Of a stretch of DNA of 64,000 nt, positions 46,132-54,549 are shown one piece after another (within the stretch, counting starts at the first letter, position 1; each line of letters begins with the position of its first letter). The notes below the pieces were generated by a model. It was given only the letters and a program-made list of their open reading frames with translations. It searched no databases and had not been told where the DNA came from. Origin of the DNA: CAZDKK01 sp964603725 (GTDB lineage Bacteria > Eisenbacteria > RBG-16-71-46 > CAIMUX01 > WJJG01); assembly GCA_964603725.1 (NCBI GenBank), contig CAZRWW010000003.1, positions 1-64,000 on the forward strand, written 5' to 3'. A program made the position numbers and the translations under genes.

Positions 46132-47163
46132 ATGAAGCAGACGGTCAGTGCGGCTCGCAACTGGCTCACCTACAAGCAGAACAGGCTGCTTCAGGAGGCG
46201 GGCGCCATCCTCGGGCATCCGATGGGTAGGCCGAGCTACGTGTGGCTGAAGGTCACGCACCGGTGCGCCACACGGTGTTTGATGTGCAACATCTGGAAGA
46301 GCGGGGCCCAAGCCTCTGAGGAGCTGACCACGGATGAATGGAAGCGGGTGCTTGATGACCTGCGGTCATGGCTCGGTCTCTACACGGTTTCCTTCACCGG
46401 TGGCGAGCCATTCATCCGCAGTGACATCGTCGGCCTCCTGGCCCACGCCGCCCGGATCGGACTTCTACCGGAGGTCATCACGCGCGGGGTGGGTGTCCGC
46501 AACGAGGAGATGGCGGCGGAGATCGTGGAGTCGGGTCTGGTCAAGTACCATGTGTCGATCGAGGGGCTCCGCCCCGAAATCCATGACCACGTGATTCCTC
46601 CGGCGGGGAGCTTGGATCGCGCCCTGCGGGGGCTCTCTTGGCTCAACGAGCACAGGCGGCAGCGCAAGGCGCACCTCAAGATTGTCATCAAGACCGTCAT
46701 CATGGGCTTCAACTGCGACGAGATCATCCCCATCCTCGACTGGGTCGTCAAAGAAGGCTTCGACAGGCTGAAGTTTCAACCGATCGAGCAGACTCTCTGG
46801 GAACAGGAGGACGTTGGCTGGTACGAGGAGAATCCACTCTGGCCAGCAAGTGACGACACAATGGCACGGGTGATCCAAACGATCGATGAGCTTCTGGTGC
46901 GCAAACGTGCCGGTGCCCCGATCGCTAACCCCGAGTATGAGCTCGTGAACATGCAGCGGTACTTTCGTGATCCTCGAGGAATGTATAAGGCGACCAAGGC
47001 CCACATGTTGTCAGCGAAGGGTGGGGCAGAGCGGCGGATCGAGGGGAACCTGGAGATCTGGCCCGATGGAACGGTGAAGACCTCCAACCGCAGGCCTCCG
47101 ATCGGCAATGCCAAGGATGCACCGATTGGCAAGCTCTGGGCCGGGCGGCTGAAACGCTCGTGA
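46132..47163 (+). CDS. Radical SAM protein in glycan locus
   Basis: 343 residues from ATG 46132. The 4Fe-4S motif CATRCLMC (Cys45, Cys49, Cys52) and SFTGGEPFIR place it in the radical SAM family. The C-terminus (PDGTVKTSNRR) has no cysteine cluster, so a SPASM-type second cluster appears absent. Members in such loci may modify a sugar or lipid. Substrate is unknown. It ends against a convergent acyltransferase with no gap. Confidence 0.85.
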   Translation: MKQTVSAARNWLTYKQNRLLQEAGAILGHPMGRPSYVWLKVTHRCATRCLMCNIWKSGAQASEELTTDEWKRVLDDLRSWLGLYTVSFTGGEPFIRSDIVGLLAHAARIGLLPEVITRGVGVRNEEMAAEIVESGLVKYHVSIEGLRPEIHDHVIPPAGSLDRALRGLSWLNEHRRQRKAHLKIVIKTVIMGFNCDEIIPILDWVVKEGFDRLKFQPIEQTLWEQEDVGWYEENPLWPASDDTMARVIQTIDELLVRKRAGAPIANPEYELVNMQRYFRDPRGMYKATKAHMLSAKGGAERRIEGNLEIWPDGTVKTSNRRPPIGNAKDAPIGKLWAGRLKRS

Positions 47164-47745
47164 TCAGATGCTCTTGACGACTTGGGCGGGGTTGCCCAAG
47201 GCGAGAGAGTCCTTCGGGATGTCACGAGTCACAACCGACCCGGCACCGACGACCGAGTTCTCACCGATGGTGACGCCCTTGAGGACGATCGAGGCACCTG
47301 CAATCCACACATTCCTCTCGATGACGACCGGTTTCGCAGGAGGTGGTTCCGGTGAATGCCTCTGGCGCGGATCCACATGATGGAAGTCTGTGTCAGTGAC
47401 GTTGGCATCTCCAAGAATGCAGTCGTCTCCGACGGTGATAGAGATGCGGCACCCGAATCGCGTGCTGTTCAGGAAGACATTGTTGCCGATCCTGATGATC
47501 GCCTCTTTGGCGTACGTGTAGGGGGTGACAGCATGGGACGTCCCGTCAATGGTGACACTGTCCCCGATCACGATCGTGCCGGGCCCCTTGATGCGGAGCC
47601 TCTTGGTTACCCTGAAGTTGCGCCCGATGGAGACGTTGGTCCGAAAGAGCCCGTACCAGGCTTTGTACAGATGTCCGTTGACAATGGCCGAAGCGAAACG
47701 CAGGGCCAGGCCAGGGTGGCGTAGGGCTTTGTTCAGCTTGGTCAT
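47164..47745 (-). CDS. Left-handed beta-helix acyltransferase (WbbJ/maltose-acetyltransferase-like)
   Basis: 193 residues. Repeated hexapeptide units such as IVIGDSVTIDG and VWIAGASIVLKGVTIGENS followed by VVGAGSVVTRDIP and GNPAQVV show the parallel beta-helix of acetyl-CoA-dependent O- or N-acetyltransferases. His residues in DTDFHHVDPRQ fit the catalytic base. It is convergent with the radical SAM gene. It probably acetylates the glycan. Confidence 0.87.
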   Translation of the reverse strand: MTKLNKALRHPGLALRFASAIVNGHLYKAWYGLFRTNVSIGRNFRVTKRLRIKGPGTIVIGDSVTIDGTSHAVTPYTYAKEAIIRIGNNVFLNSTRFGCRISITVGDDCILGDANVTDTDFHHVDPRQRHSPEPPPAKPVVIERNVWIAGASIVLKGVTIGENSVVGAGSVVTRDIPKDSLALGNPAQVVKSI

Positions 47746-47921
47746 CGGCAGGGCTCCGGGTCGCCGGCCACGTCGTCGGGCAGGAGCCGGAGGCCATGCC
47801 GCCCGGACGGGTGTTTGGGATCGCGCGAGGGGAGTATGACTCGGCCGGGGTCGTGGGGCAAGGGACTGGCCAGCCCCTGGGCCTCGCCGGGGTCGCCAGC
47901 CGAGCAGCCCCCGCGCCCCCC

Positions 47922-47956
47922 TTGACTCCTCCCCCGCGATTACGCATCATGCGTAA
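47922..47956 (+). promoter_or_regulatory. Promoter with palindromic operator before AAA ATPase
   Basis: TTGACT (47922-47927), 17 bases, then CATCAT (47945-47950). The -10 lies inside a perfect palindrome, TTACGCAT-C-ATGCGTAA (47940-47956). Transcription would start near 47957, 15 bases before ATG 47972. A palindrome on the -10 suggests repression, possibly by the gene's own product or partner. The -10 matches only four of six bases. Confidence 0.5.
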
Positions 47957-47971
47957 CGCGAGGTGCGTAGC

Positions 47972-49111
47972 ATGACCAATCCGTTCCGCTACGGTGGCGT
48001 CGTTGACAAGACGTCGTTCTGCAACCGCAGGCAGGAGCTCCACGACCTGCTGCGCGCCGCGCTGAACGGCGAGCGCTTCTTCCTCCACTCCGAGCGGCGT
48101 CTAGGCAAGACCTCCCTGGTCCGCCAGATGCTGCGCAGCCTCCCCCGCGACAAGTGCCTGGGGGTCTACGTCGATCTCTGGCCCACCGAGGGAGAGGAGT
48201 CCTTCGCGACCGTGACGGCCAAGGCCATCTCCGAGAGCATGGCGACCAAGGCTGACAAGATGCTCGAGGCGGCGCGGAAGTTCTTCGGCGGCCTGGCGCC
48301 CGCCCTGACGGTCGACCCGCAGGGCAACCCGCAGCTCACCTTCAGCAGCCGCGGTTCACGCTGGACGCCGGCCGATCTACGCGATGTGCTCGCTGCGCCG
48401 GAGGCGATCGCCCGGCGCCGGCACAGGCGCGTGGTCATCGTCTTCGACGAGTTTCAGCGGATCCTCGAGTACGGCAGCGATGTCGTCGAGCGCACGCTGC
48501 GCAGTGCGATTCAGGAGCAGCAGCACGTATCGTACCTGTTCCTGGGCAGTCGCAAGCATCTCATCCAGCGCATGTTCCTCGACCAGAGCCGTCCGCTCTA
48601 CAAGTCGGGCACGCACTATCCCCTTGGACCCATCGACACGAAGCACTGGGTACCCTTCATTCGTTCCAGGTTCCGGAAATCGGACCGAGCCATCGGCAGT
48701 GAGGTCGTAAGGAGAATCTGTGACGCCACGGGCGGGCATCCGTTCTATACGCAGCATCTCTGCCATGTCGTCTGGGAGCTCACCCCGCCAGGCAAGCAGG
48801 CCGAAGTCGGCGCGATCGACCAGGCCATCGACCTGCTGCTCGAGCGTGAGACCTATGCCTACACGGCGCTCTGGGAGTCCTTCGCGCTCAACCAGAGACG
48901 CTTCCTCGCGGGCCTGGCCGCGGAAGCGCCGCGCGTCGCACCCTTCAGCTCGGACTTTGTGCAACGCTACCGCCTGCGCTCGGCCTCGAATGCGCAGAGG
49001 GCGGCCGAGGCGCTCCTTGGTCGCGATGTGATCGACCGAGACGATGGGTCGTATCTGATCAGCGATCGATTCTTCCGGATCTGGATCCGACGTACGGGGC
49101 TGCCGGGGTGA
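47972..49111 (+). CDS. AAA ATPase, archaeal-ATPase-like
   Basis: 379 residues from ATG 47972. Walker A SERRLGKTSLV (40-50) and Walker B VVIVFDEFQRIL. Then a helical segment, and a C-terminal winged-helix-like part ending RFFRIWIRR. This resembles the STAND-related, archaeal-type ATPases often found in defence or mobile regions. Function is mostly unknown; a regulatory or toxin-like role has been suggested. The palindromic promoter just upstream is shared in style with the next ATPase gene. Confidence 0.8.
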   Translation: MTNPFRYGGVVDKTSFCNRRQELHDLLRAALNGERFFLHSERRLGKTSLVRQMLRSLPRDKCLGVYVDLWPTEGEESFATVTAKAISESMATKADKMLEAARKFFGGLAPALTVDPQGNPQLTFSSRGSRWTPADLRDVLAAPEAIARRRHRRVVIVFDEFQRILEYGSDVVERTLRSAIQEQQHVSYLFLGSRKHLIQRMFLDQSRPLYKSGTHYPLGPIDTKHWVPFIRSRFRKSDRAIGSEVVRRICDATGGHPFYTQHLCHVVWELTPPGKQAEVGAIDQAIDLLLERETYAYTALWESFALNQRRFLAGLAAEAPRVAPFSSDFVQRYRLRSASNAQRAAEALLGRDVIDRDDGSYLISDRFFRIWIRRTGLPG

Positions 49112-49151
49112 GGCCAGGGTGGCAGATGCCCTCCTTTGTCGCAGCAACACC

Positions 49152-49180
49152 TTGACAATTAGAAGAACATCTTCTAATTT
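49152..49180 (+). promoter_or_regulatory. Strong promoter with palindrome in spacer, predicted leaderless
   Basis: TTGACA (49152-49157), 17 bases, TAATTT (49175-49180). A perfect 10-bp inverted repeat, AATTAGAAGA-ACA-TCTTCTAATT (49157-49179), fills the spacer. The start of transcription should be near 49187, which is the ATG itself, so the mRNA is probably leaderless. A protein bound to the palindrome would block RNA polymerase. Confidence 0.7.
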
Positions 49181-49186
49181 TCAAGC

Positions 49187-50335
49187 ATGATCATCAGACT
49201 GGCAGCCCGGACGGTCGCGACGCTGGCGGCCCAATTCCCCGCAGTGCTCATCCTGGGACCCCGGCAGTGCGGTAAAACCACCCTCGTCAAGCACTTCCTG
49301 ACCGGGGACTACTTCGACCTCGAGAAACCCTCCGATCGGCAGGTTTTCGAGGGTGATGTCGAGCTTGCCCTGCGCCGGTTCGCGGGCCCGCTGGTCATCG
49401 ATGAAGCGCAGGTGCTCCCGAGCCTGTTTTCTGTGCTTCGAGCGATGATCGATGAAAGGCGCGACCAGGTGGGGCGCTACTACCTGCTGGGGTCCGTCAA
49501 CCCGGAGCTCGTCGAGAGCATCTCGGAGAGCCTGGCCGGCCGCGTGGGCATGATTGAGCTGACGCCCTTCCTCCACGCCGAAGTCGCCGCCCGCGGGATT
49601 GGGCGGGACGAGTTCTGGCTCAGGGGCGGATTCCCGGATGCCTGCCTGGCGGCCGATCTAGCTCGCTGGCAGCTCTGGCAGGAGAATTACATCCGGGCGG
49701 TCGTCGAGCGAGACCTTCCCCGCCAGCGCGCCCGGATATCGCCCATCCAGATGCGGCGACTGATGGGACTGCTGGCGCATCACCACGGGGGGCTCTTGAA
49801 CCTGTCGGACCTCGGGCGCTCGCTGGGCGTCTCTTACCATACCACCCGCGCCTACCTCGACCTGCTCGAGGCGCATTTCCTCATCCGTCGCTTGCAGCCG
49901 TACTACCCCAACGTGGGCAAACGACTCACCAAGTCACCCAAGCTCTATATCCGAGACAGTGGGGTGCTTCACCACCTCCTCGGCATCGGTTCCGTGCGAG
50001 ACCTGTTGGCCTCGACGCAGCGCGGGCGGAGCTGGGAGGGCATGATGATCGAGCAGATCATCGCCCGAACCCAGCTTGAACACACGGGCGCGCAGTTCTA
50101 CTTCTACCGCACCCATGCCGGGGCCGAGATCGATCTCGTCGTGGAGCGTGGGCAGGAGCGACTCGGATACGAATTCAAGTGCTCGGCATCCGTGAGTGCG
50201 CGCGACTGGGCCACGCTGCGCCAGGCTGTCGCCGAAGGCGTCATCGACCGCGGCATGGTGGTCTACGCCGGTGAACGGCGGTTTCCCGCGGCCGAGGGTG
50301 TGGAGGTGGTGCCGGCGGCGGCCGTGCTGGCGTAG
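49187..50335 (+). CDS. AAA_14/DUF4143 ATPase
   Basis: 382 residues. Walker A GPRQCGKTT (24-32), Walker B LVIDEAQVLP, central winged helix (LSDLGRSLGVSYHTTRAYLD), and a C-terminal nuclease-like DUF4143 half with FYFYRTHAGAEIDLVVERG and LGYEFKCS. The ExK-like residues are kept. The family is widespread and uncharacterised. No Shine-Dalgarno is seen, in line with the leaderless promoter. It is not part of a known operon here. Confidence 0.85.
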   Translation: MIIRLAARTVATLAAQFPAVLILGPRQCGKTTLVKHFLTGDYFDLEKPSDRQVFEGDVELALRRFAGPLVIDEAQVLPSLFSVLRAMIDERRDQVGRYYLLGSVNPELVESISESLAGRVGMIELTPFLHAEVAARGIGRDEFWLRGGFPDACLAADLARWQLWQENYIRAVVERDLPRQRARISPIQMRRLMGLLAHHHGGLLNLSDLGRSLGVSYHTTRAYLDLLEAHFLIRRLQPYYPNVGKRLTKSPKLYIRDSGVLHHLLGIGSVRDLLASTQRGRSWEGMMIEQIIARTQLEHTGAQFYFYRTHAGAEIDLVVERGQERLGYEFKCSASVSARDWATLRQAVAEGVIDRGMVVYAGERRFPAAEGVEVVPAAAVLA

Positions 50336-50455
50336 TGATTTCGCGGCTGTCAATTGAGTAAGAAGAACGACAGGGCGCGACCATTCACGGAGTCGAGGCA
50401 ACTCCAGGCCAGACCCTCCTGTTCCAGCAGGTGGTTGGACCGGCTGCCGAGGTGA

Positions 50456-50677
50456 TCATGTCCTGCGCCGCCCCCCATGGACGAATCGCACGATCTCGTC
50501 ACGAGACAGACCTAGGTCCAGACCTGGGACGTCAAGTGGCGAGTCGGTGTTTTCCTCAGGACGAAGAACAAAGACCTCGCCATCCTTTCGGCGAATGCGC
50601 ACCGCACCCTCACGAAGTGCCCGCTCCAGCAATGCGGCGAGTCTCTGTCGCGCCTCTGAATACGTATAGACTTTCAT
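50456..50677 (-). CDS. Phd/YefM-like antitoxin
   Basis: 73 residues. MKVYTYSEARQRLAALLERA is the N-terminal DNA-binding part of the Phd/YefM antitoxin family; the acidic C-terminal half (DVPGLDLGLSRDEI) would wrap the toxin. The start overlaps the PIN gene's stop by four bases. The toxin gene comes first, the reverse of the usual order. Confidence 0.8.
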   Translation of the reverse strand: MKVYTYSEARQRLAALLERALREGAVRIRRKDGEVFVLRPEENTDSPLDVPGLDLGLSRDEIVRFVHGGRRRT

Positions 50678-51072
50678 CTGCTCACCTCAATCACCCGGCA
50701 GCCCGCCGCCCTTGCAGCTCGCGACAGGCCCTTGTCCAGAGTCAATAGAGGACATCGTTGCCGAAGAGCAGCGCAGATGACATAGGCATCGTACGCGTAG
50801 ATGTCATGTGCATCCGCGATCTCCAGCGCGACCTCCAGATCGACTTCGACCGTGTGGAGTGGAATCTGATGGTAGGTATCGACAGCCCGCAAGGCTTGGT
50901 CAAGAGAGATGCGCCTTCGTTTGAGCATTGCACCCAAGGCGTTGCCGACTTCCCAGTGTACGGACTCAGGTGTCACAAGTTCGGCTCCGCGAGTCTGCTT
51001 CACAAGGGCAGCGCGTTCCGGTTCGCTGGTCAGCACAGCGATGATGACCGATGTATCGAGTACGAGTTCCAT
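50674..51072 (-). CDS. PIN-domain toxin (VapC-like)
   Basis: 132 residues from ATG 51072, supported by GGAGGGG just upstream. The PIN acidic residues are visible: Asp6 (LDTSVI), Glu41, Asp95 (YAYDAYVI) and Asp113 (LTLDKGL). It should be a magnesium-dependent RNase. It heads a two-gene operon with the Phd-like antitoxin and is probably active, with no break in the frame. Confidence 0.85.
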   Translation of the reverse strand: MELVLDTSVIIAVLTSEPERAALVKQTRGAELVTPESVHWEVGNALGAMLKRRRISLDQALRAVDTYHQIPLHTVEVDLEVALEIADAHDIYAYDAYVICAALRQRCPLLTLDKGLSRAARAAGCRVIEVSR

Positions 51073-51088
51073 AGCCCCTCCACGAGTG

Positions 51089-51122
51089 GTACAATTGTAC
51101 GAGTCAGTGGGTTCCCTGTCCA
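51089..51122 (-). promoter_or_regulatory. Toxin-antitoxin promoter with palindrome on the -10
   Basis: On the minus strand TGGACA (51122-51117), 17 bases, TACAAT (51099-51094). Each box matches five of six. GTACAATTGTAC (51089-51100) is a perfect palindrome covering the -10. Transcription would start near 51087, 15 bases before ATG 51072. The antitoxin, or the toxin-antitoxin complex, probably binds here. Confidence 0.65.
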
Positions 51123-51330
51123 GAGGAATGAATGCCCAGAGGAAGGGATGCACCGAGCGCCCTGATGGGGCTCTGCTGTAACTCATTCTGCGACTGCGCC
51201 TTGCGTGTCTCCTGCGGACCCTGACACGTAATGGGAGGGTCTGACTGGGGGACTATCGTCGGGGTCCTGCATTGAGACCACGCGAGAGGCCCATGTCGAG
51301 AAGCTCACAGCGAGGACCTCCGGCCCATGG

Positions 51331-54300
51331 CTATCCGATGAGCGCCGATGACTGAGTCGCTGCAGGGCGGCCCGCGTCAGCGAGTCTCGCGTGAAGGGGC
51401 GCAGGTGACTCCACCACTCGGAGCAGCGACTCCGCGTCCGCGAGCACCGTCTCCACCAAGCCGCGATCCGCGGCCTGCGGCGCGGTGCCGTAGGCGCGGG
51501 CGAGGCCCTCGGCGCGCGAGATCATGGCCGCGCGCTCCAGCGACAGTACACCCTGGGGGACCAGGATCTCATAGAGCAGCCGAGCAGCCCCGAGCGCTTG
51601 CGCGTCATCCGTTCCGTGCGCGCCCTCAGAAGCGCGCTGTCCGTCGCTCAGGCCGGTCGCCAGCGCGTGCATGACTGCGACCATGCTCGCGTGCGCCTGC
51701 TCGATCGCCTCGGCCCCCAGTCCCGCCGCGGCGAGCGTCCTGGCTGCCGCCAGCTTCCGCGCCGCCACCGACACGCGCTCGTCGCGTTCGGCCGCCGCGC
51801 GCGGTTCGTGTCGCGCCGGGCGCTCGAGGAGCACGTGCGCGCCGGCCAGCGGGGAGCCCTGGAGCGGCGCCATGAGCTGCTCGGCCCGCGCCTCCACGGC
51901 CACGACGCCTGCCTGTGCGGCGGCGGAGCGCATCGCATCGTCGGCATCATCGACGAGGGCCACCACTTCCCCCGCTACGGTCTGCACGACGCGCTGCAGG
52001 CGCGAGCCCATCAGCTCCGCGGCCTTGCGAGCGCGCTCGGCGGGTGTGGCGGCACGGGTGGCGCCGGCATCCTCCCCCCGCATGGTATGGGTCGCAGGGG
52101 CCCGCTCCGCGCGCCTGCTCTCAGGCTCCCGATCCTCCCCATCCTCCCCATCCTCCCCATCCTCCCTATCCGCCATCGCCGCCAGGGCGCCGCGCACGGC
52201 GCCTAGGCAGCTCGAGGACGCCGCCACGCGCGTGGCCGTGGCGCCGCGGTCGAGGGCCGCATTCGCCAGCTCGCGCTTGGCCTGCAGCGTGCCCTCGAGC
52301 CCGCTCTCGAAGGAGTTCTCGGAGACGAGGAGGATCACGTGCACCGTCTCGGTCTGCCCGTGCCGGTGGATGCGACCGATGCGCTGTTCGAGCACGGCCG
52401 GGTTCCAGGGCAGCTCGAGGTTGATCATCGTGCTGGCGAACTGCAAGTTGAGGCCGACGCCGCCCGCGTCGGTCGAGAACATCAGCAGGCACTCGGGATC
52501 ATCGCGGAAGCGCTCGATGACCGCCCCGCGACTCCGCGTGGGCACGCCGCCGTGCAGCCGCGTGAAGCCCAGGCCCATCCGCTGGGCTCGCTCGGCCGCC
52601 AGGTGGCCGAAGCGCTCCCACTCGCTGAAGACGAGCACCTTGCGTCCCCGCTCGAGACACAGGTCGCGGATGAGCTCCTCGAACTCATCGAGCTTGGGCG
52701 ATCCGACCGTCTCCTTGTCGACCAGCCCGGCGGCATTGCAGGCCATGCGGGCGTTCTGCATGGCCCGCATGAGCTGCTTCTCCTCCTGCGGCGTGAGCGG
52801 ACGCCTCTCGGCCAGCGCGGCCAGGCGCGCCGCGGTGGCCACCGCCTCGTCCATCAGATCGCGCTGCGCGCTGGTCAGCTCCACGCCGATCCGCGAGACG
52901 ATCCTCTCCGGAAGCTGGAGCTTGACCTCCTCCTTCGTGCGGCGCAGCAGGTGCGGCGCCATGCGGCGTCGCAGCTCGTCCAGGTTCCTGTACCCCAGGA
53001 TGCGATGGCCCCTTTCGGCGCGCACCACGAACGACTCGTTGTACGCCCAGAGCGGACCGAGCGCGCGCCGGTCGACGACTTGCATCACGCTGTAGAGATC
53101 GTCCAGGCGGTTCTGCAGCGGCGTGCCCGTGAGCACGAACGCGAAGGTCGTCTCCAGCGACTTGATGGCCTCAGCCGTCTGTGTGCGCCAATTGCGGATG
53201 CGCTGGGCCTCATCCAGAATGAGCAGATCGGGTCCGAGTTCCTTGCGGATCCGCTCGGCGTCGCGCAGGACGATCTCATAGTTGGCCACGGTGAACGGCG
53301 TGTGCTGTCTGTAGGCATCCAGCCGCATCGGCACGGAACCCTCGACGATTCTGCACTCCATGCCCGAGAAGCGCTGGATCTCAGAAGCCCACTGCGACTT
53401 GAGCGACGCGGGGCAGACAATCAGCGCCCGGCGCAGCTCACCGCGATCCCACAGGATCCGCGCCGCCGCGATCGCCTGCACGGTCTTGCCGAGCCCCATG
53501 TCGTCGCCGAGCAGCCCGCGGCCGCGCGCGGCCAGGAAGGCGGCGCCCTCGACCTGATAGGGATAGAGGCGCGCCCGCACCCCGGGCACACGGGCGCCGG
53601 CGGCCAGGATCTCTCGGGCGACAAGCCCCCGTCTCTCCTCGGCGCGACGTTCGCTCGCGAGCTGCTCGATCAGCTCAGGCACGTCGTCGTACATGATCAG
53701 GCCGCGGATGCGGTGCGCTCGCGCGCGCAGATCGGCGAACCTCGCGGCCGGATCGCCGCGCAGGAAGCCGTTGTCGTCGAAGAACGTCTGCGCGAGCGCA
53801 CTCATCGCGGCCGTGGGACGCGGCGGCAGGTGCAGGCGGATGCGGGGCGTGTCGCGCCGGTCGACGAGGAGCTGCGCCACGGCGGGCGGCCGTGCGGCGG
53901 CCGCGGCGAACTTGCGCTTGCCCCTCCGCAGCAACGCCGCGAGGACGGCTTCGATGTGCTTGCAGGTTCCCAGGGTCGATCCGGCGTAGTCGCGACAGGA
54001 GCACCGGTTCACGCGCTCGACGAGGGAGCGGATCTCGACCACGTAGTCCTTCTCGGATGGTGAGTGGACATCGAATACGCCGAAGTAGCCGTTGCCGTCC
54101 CGGCACTTCACGCGGAACCCCTGCTCGGCCCCGCGCTGGCGGCGCACCTCGATCTCGCTGCGCTCGACTTCGCGGACGCCGGATGCAGAGTCGGGCGGCT
54201 CGTGCCCGTCGAGGCTGTAGCGCACGGCGAGCACGGCCAGGGCATGCTTGCAGAACGGCTCCCAATCGAACGGGCATGTACAACTCGCCAGGAACTCCTC

Positions 54301-54549
54301 GCCGTCATGCTCCAGGTGCACCAGGTAGGGTTCCCTGCGCGTGCCCTGGACGCGGGCCTCGATGCGGCCGCCGGCCTCAATGAGGTCGAGCACGCGCCCG
54401 GCGTGCGCATACGCCAGGCCGCGGCGCACGATGCGATCGCTCGCCAGGCTCTGGAACACCTGCATCGGCAGCGTTGCCGGCGCAGTGGAGCCCGTGCAGT
54501 GCCGCACGGGCATTGAGGACCCTTCCTGGCTGACCCGGCTGGACATCAC
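51331..54549 (-). CDS. SNF2-family helicase with two SWIM zinc-binding motifs
   Basis: 1072 residues from GTG 54549; ATG 54546 is equally placed. Two SWIM motifs: CTCPFDWEPFCKH (Cys90, Cys92, Cys100, His102) and CSCRDYAGSTLGTCKH (Cys183, Cys185, Cys196, His198). Then a SNF2 motor: Walker A GDDMGLGKT (348-356), DEAQ (446-449), and the C-terminal QRIGRIHRHGQ motif. The last 330 residues are alanine-rich helical with GED repeats and no known domain. SNF2 motors move along DNA. Start overlaps the GHKL gene upstream, so the two are one operon. Confidence 0.88.
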   Translation of the reverse strand: MMSSRVSQEGSSMPVRHCTGSTAPATLPMQVFQSLASDRIVRRGLAYAHAGRVLDLIEAGGRIEARVQGTRREPYLVHLEHDGEEFLASCTCPFDWEPFCKHALAVLAVRYSLDGHEPPDSASGVREVERSEIEVRRQRGAEQGFRVKCRDGNGYFGVFDVHSPSEKDYVVEIRSLVERVNRCSCRDYAGSTLGTCKHIEAVLAALLRRGKRKFAAAAARPPAVAQLLVDRRDTPRIRLHLPPRPTAAMSALAQTFFDDNGFLRGDPAARFADLRARAHRIRGLIMYDDVPELIEQLASERRAEERRGLVAREILAAGARVPGVRARLYPYQVEGAAFLAARGRGLLGDDMGLGKTVQAIAAARILWDRGELRRALIVCPASLKSQWASEIQRFSGMECRIVEGSVPMRLDAYRQHTPFTVANYEIVLRDAERIRKELGPDLLILDEAQRIRNWRTQTAEAIKSLETTFAFVLTGTPLQNRLDDLYSVMQVVDRRALGPLWAYNESFVVRAERGHRILGYRNLDELRRRMAPHLLRRTKEEVKLQLPERIVSRIGVELTSAQRDLMDEAVATAARLAALAERRPLTPQEEKQLMRAMQNARMACNAAGLVDKETVGSPKLDEFEELIRDLCLERGRKVLVFSEWERFGHLAAERAQRMGLGFTRLHGGVPTRSRGAVIERFRDDPECLLMFSTDAGGVGLNLQFASTMINLELPWNPAVLEQRIGRIHRHGQTETVHVILLVSENSFESGLEGTLQAKRELANAALDRGATATRVAASSSCLGAVRGALAAMADREDGEDGEDGEDREPESRRAERAPATHTMRGEDAGATRAATPAERARKAAELMGSRLQRVVQTVAGEVVALVDDADDAMRSAAAQAGVVAVEARAEQLMAPLQGSPLAGAHVLLERPARHEPRAAAERDERVSVAARKLAAARTLAAAGLGAEAIEQAHASMVAVMHALATGLSDGQRASEGAHGTDDAQALGAARLLYEILVPQGVLSLERAAMISRAEGLARAYGTAPQAADRGLVETVLADAESLLRVVESPAPLHARLADAGRPAATQSSALIG
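52132..52167 (-). repeat. 9-bp tandem repeat encoding Gly-Glu-Asp
   Basis: Four copies of ATCCTCCCC, the last with one change, on the plus strand. They code for GED repeats in the SNF2 protein after the motor domain. The tract is probably a flexible acidic linker and can vary by slippage. Confidence 0.8.

Noticed and set aside
52339..54063. Open frame of about 570 codons on the plus strand
   Set aside because: Antisense of the SNF2 gene, whose motifs are unambiguous.
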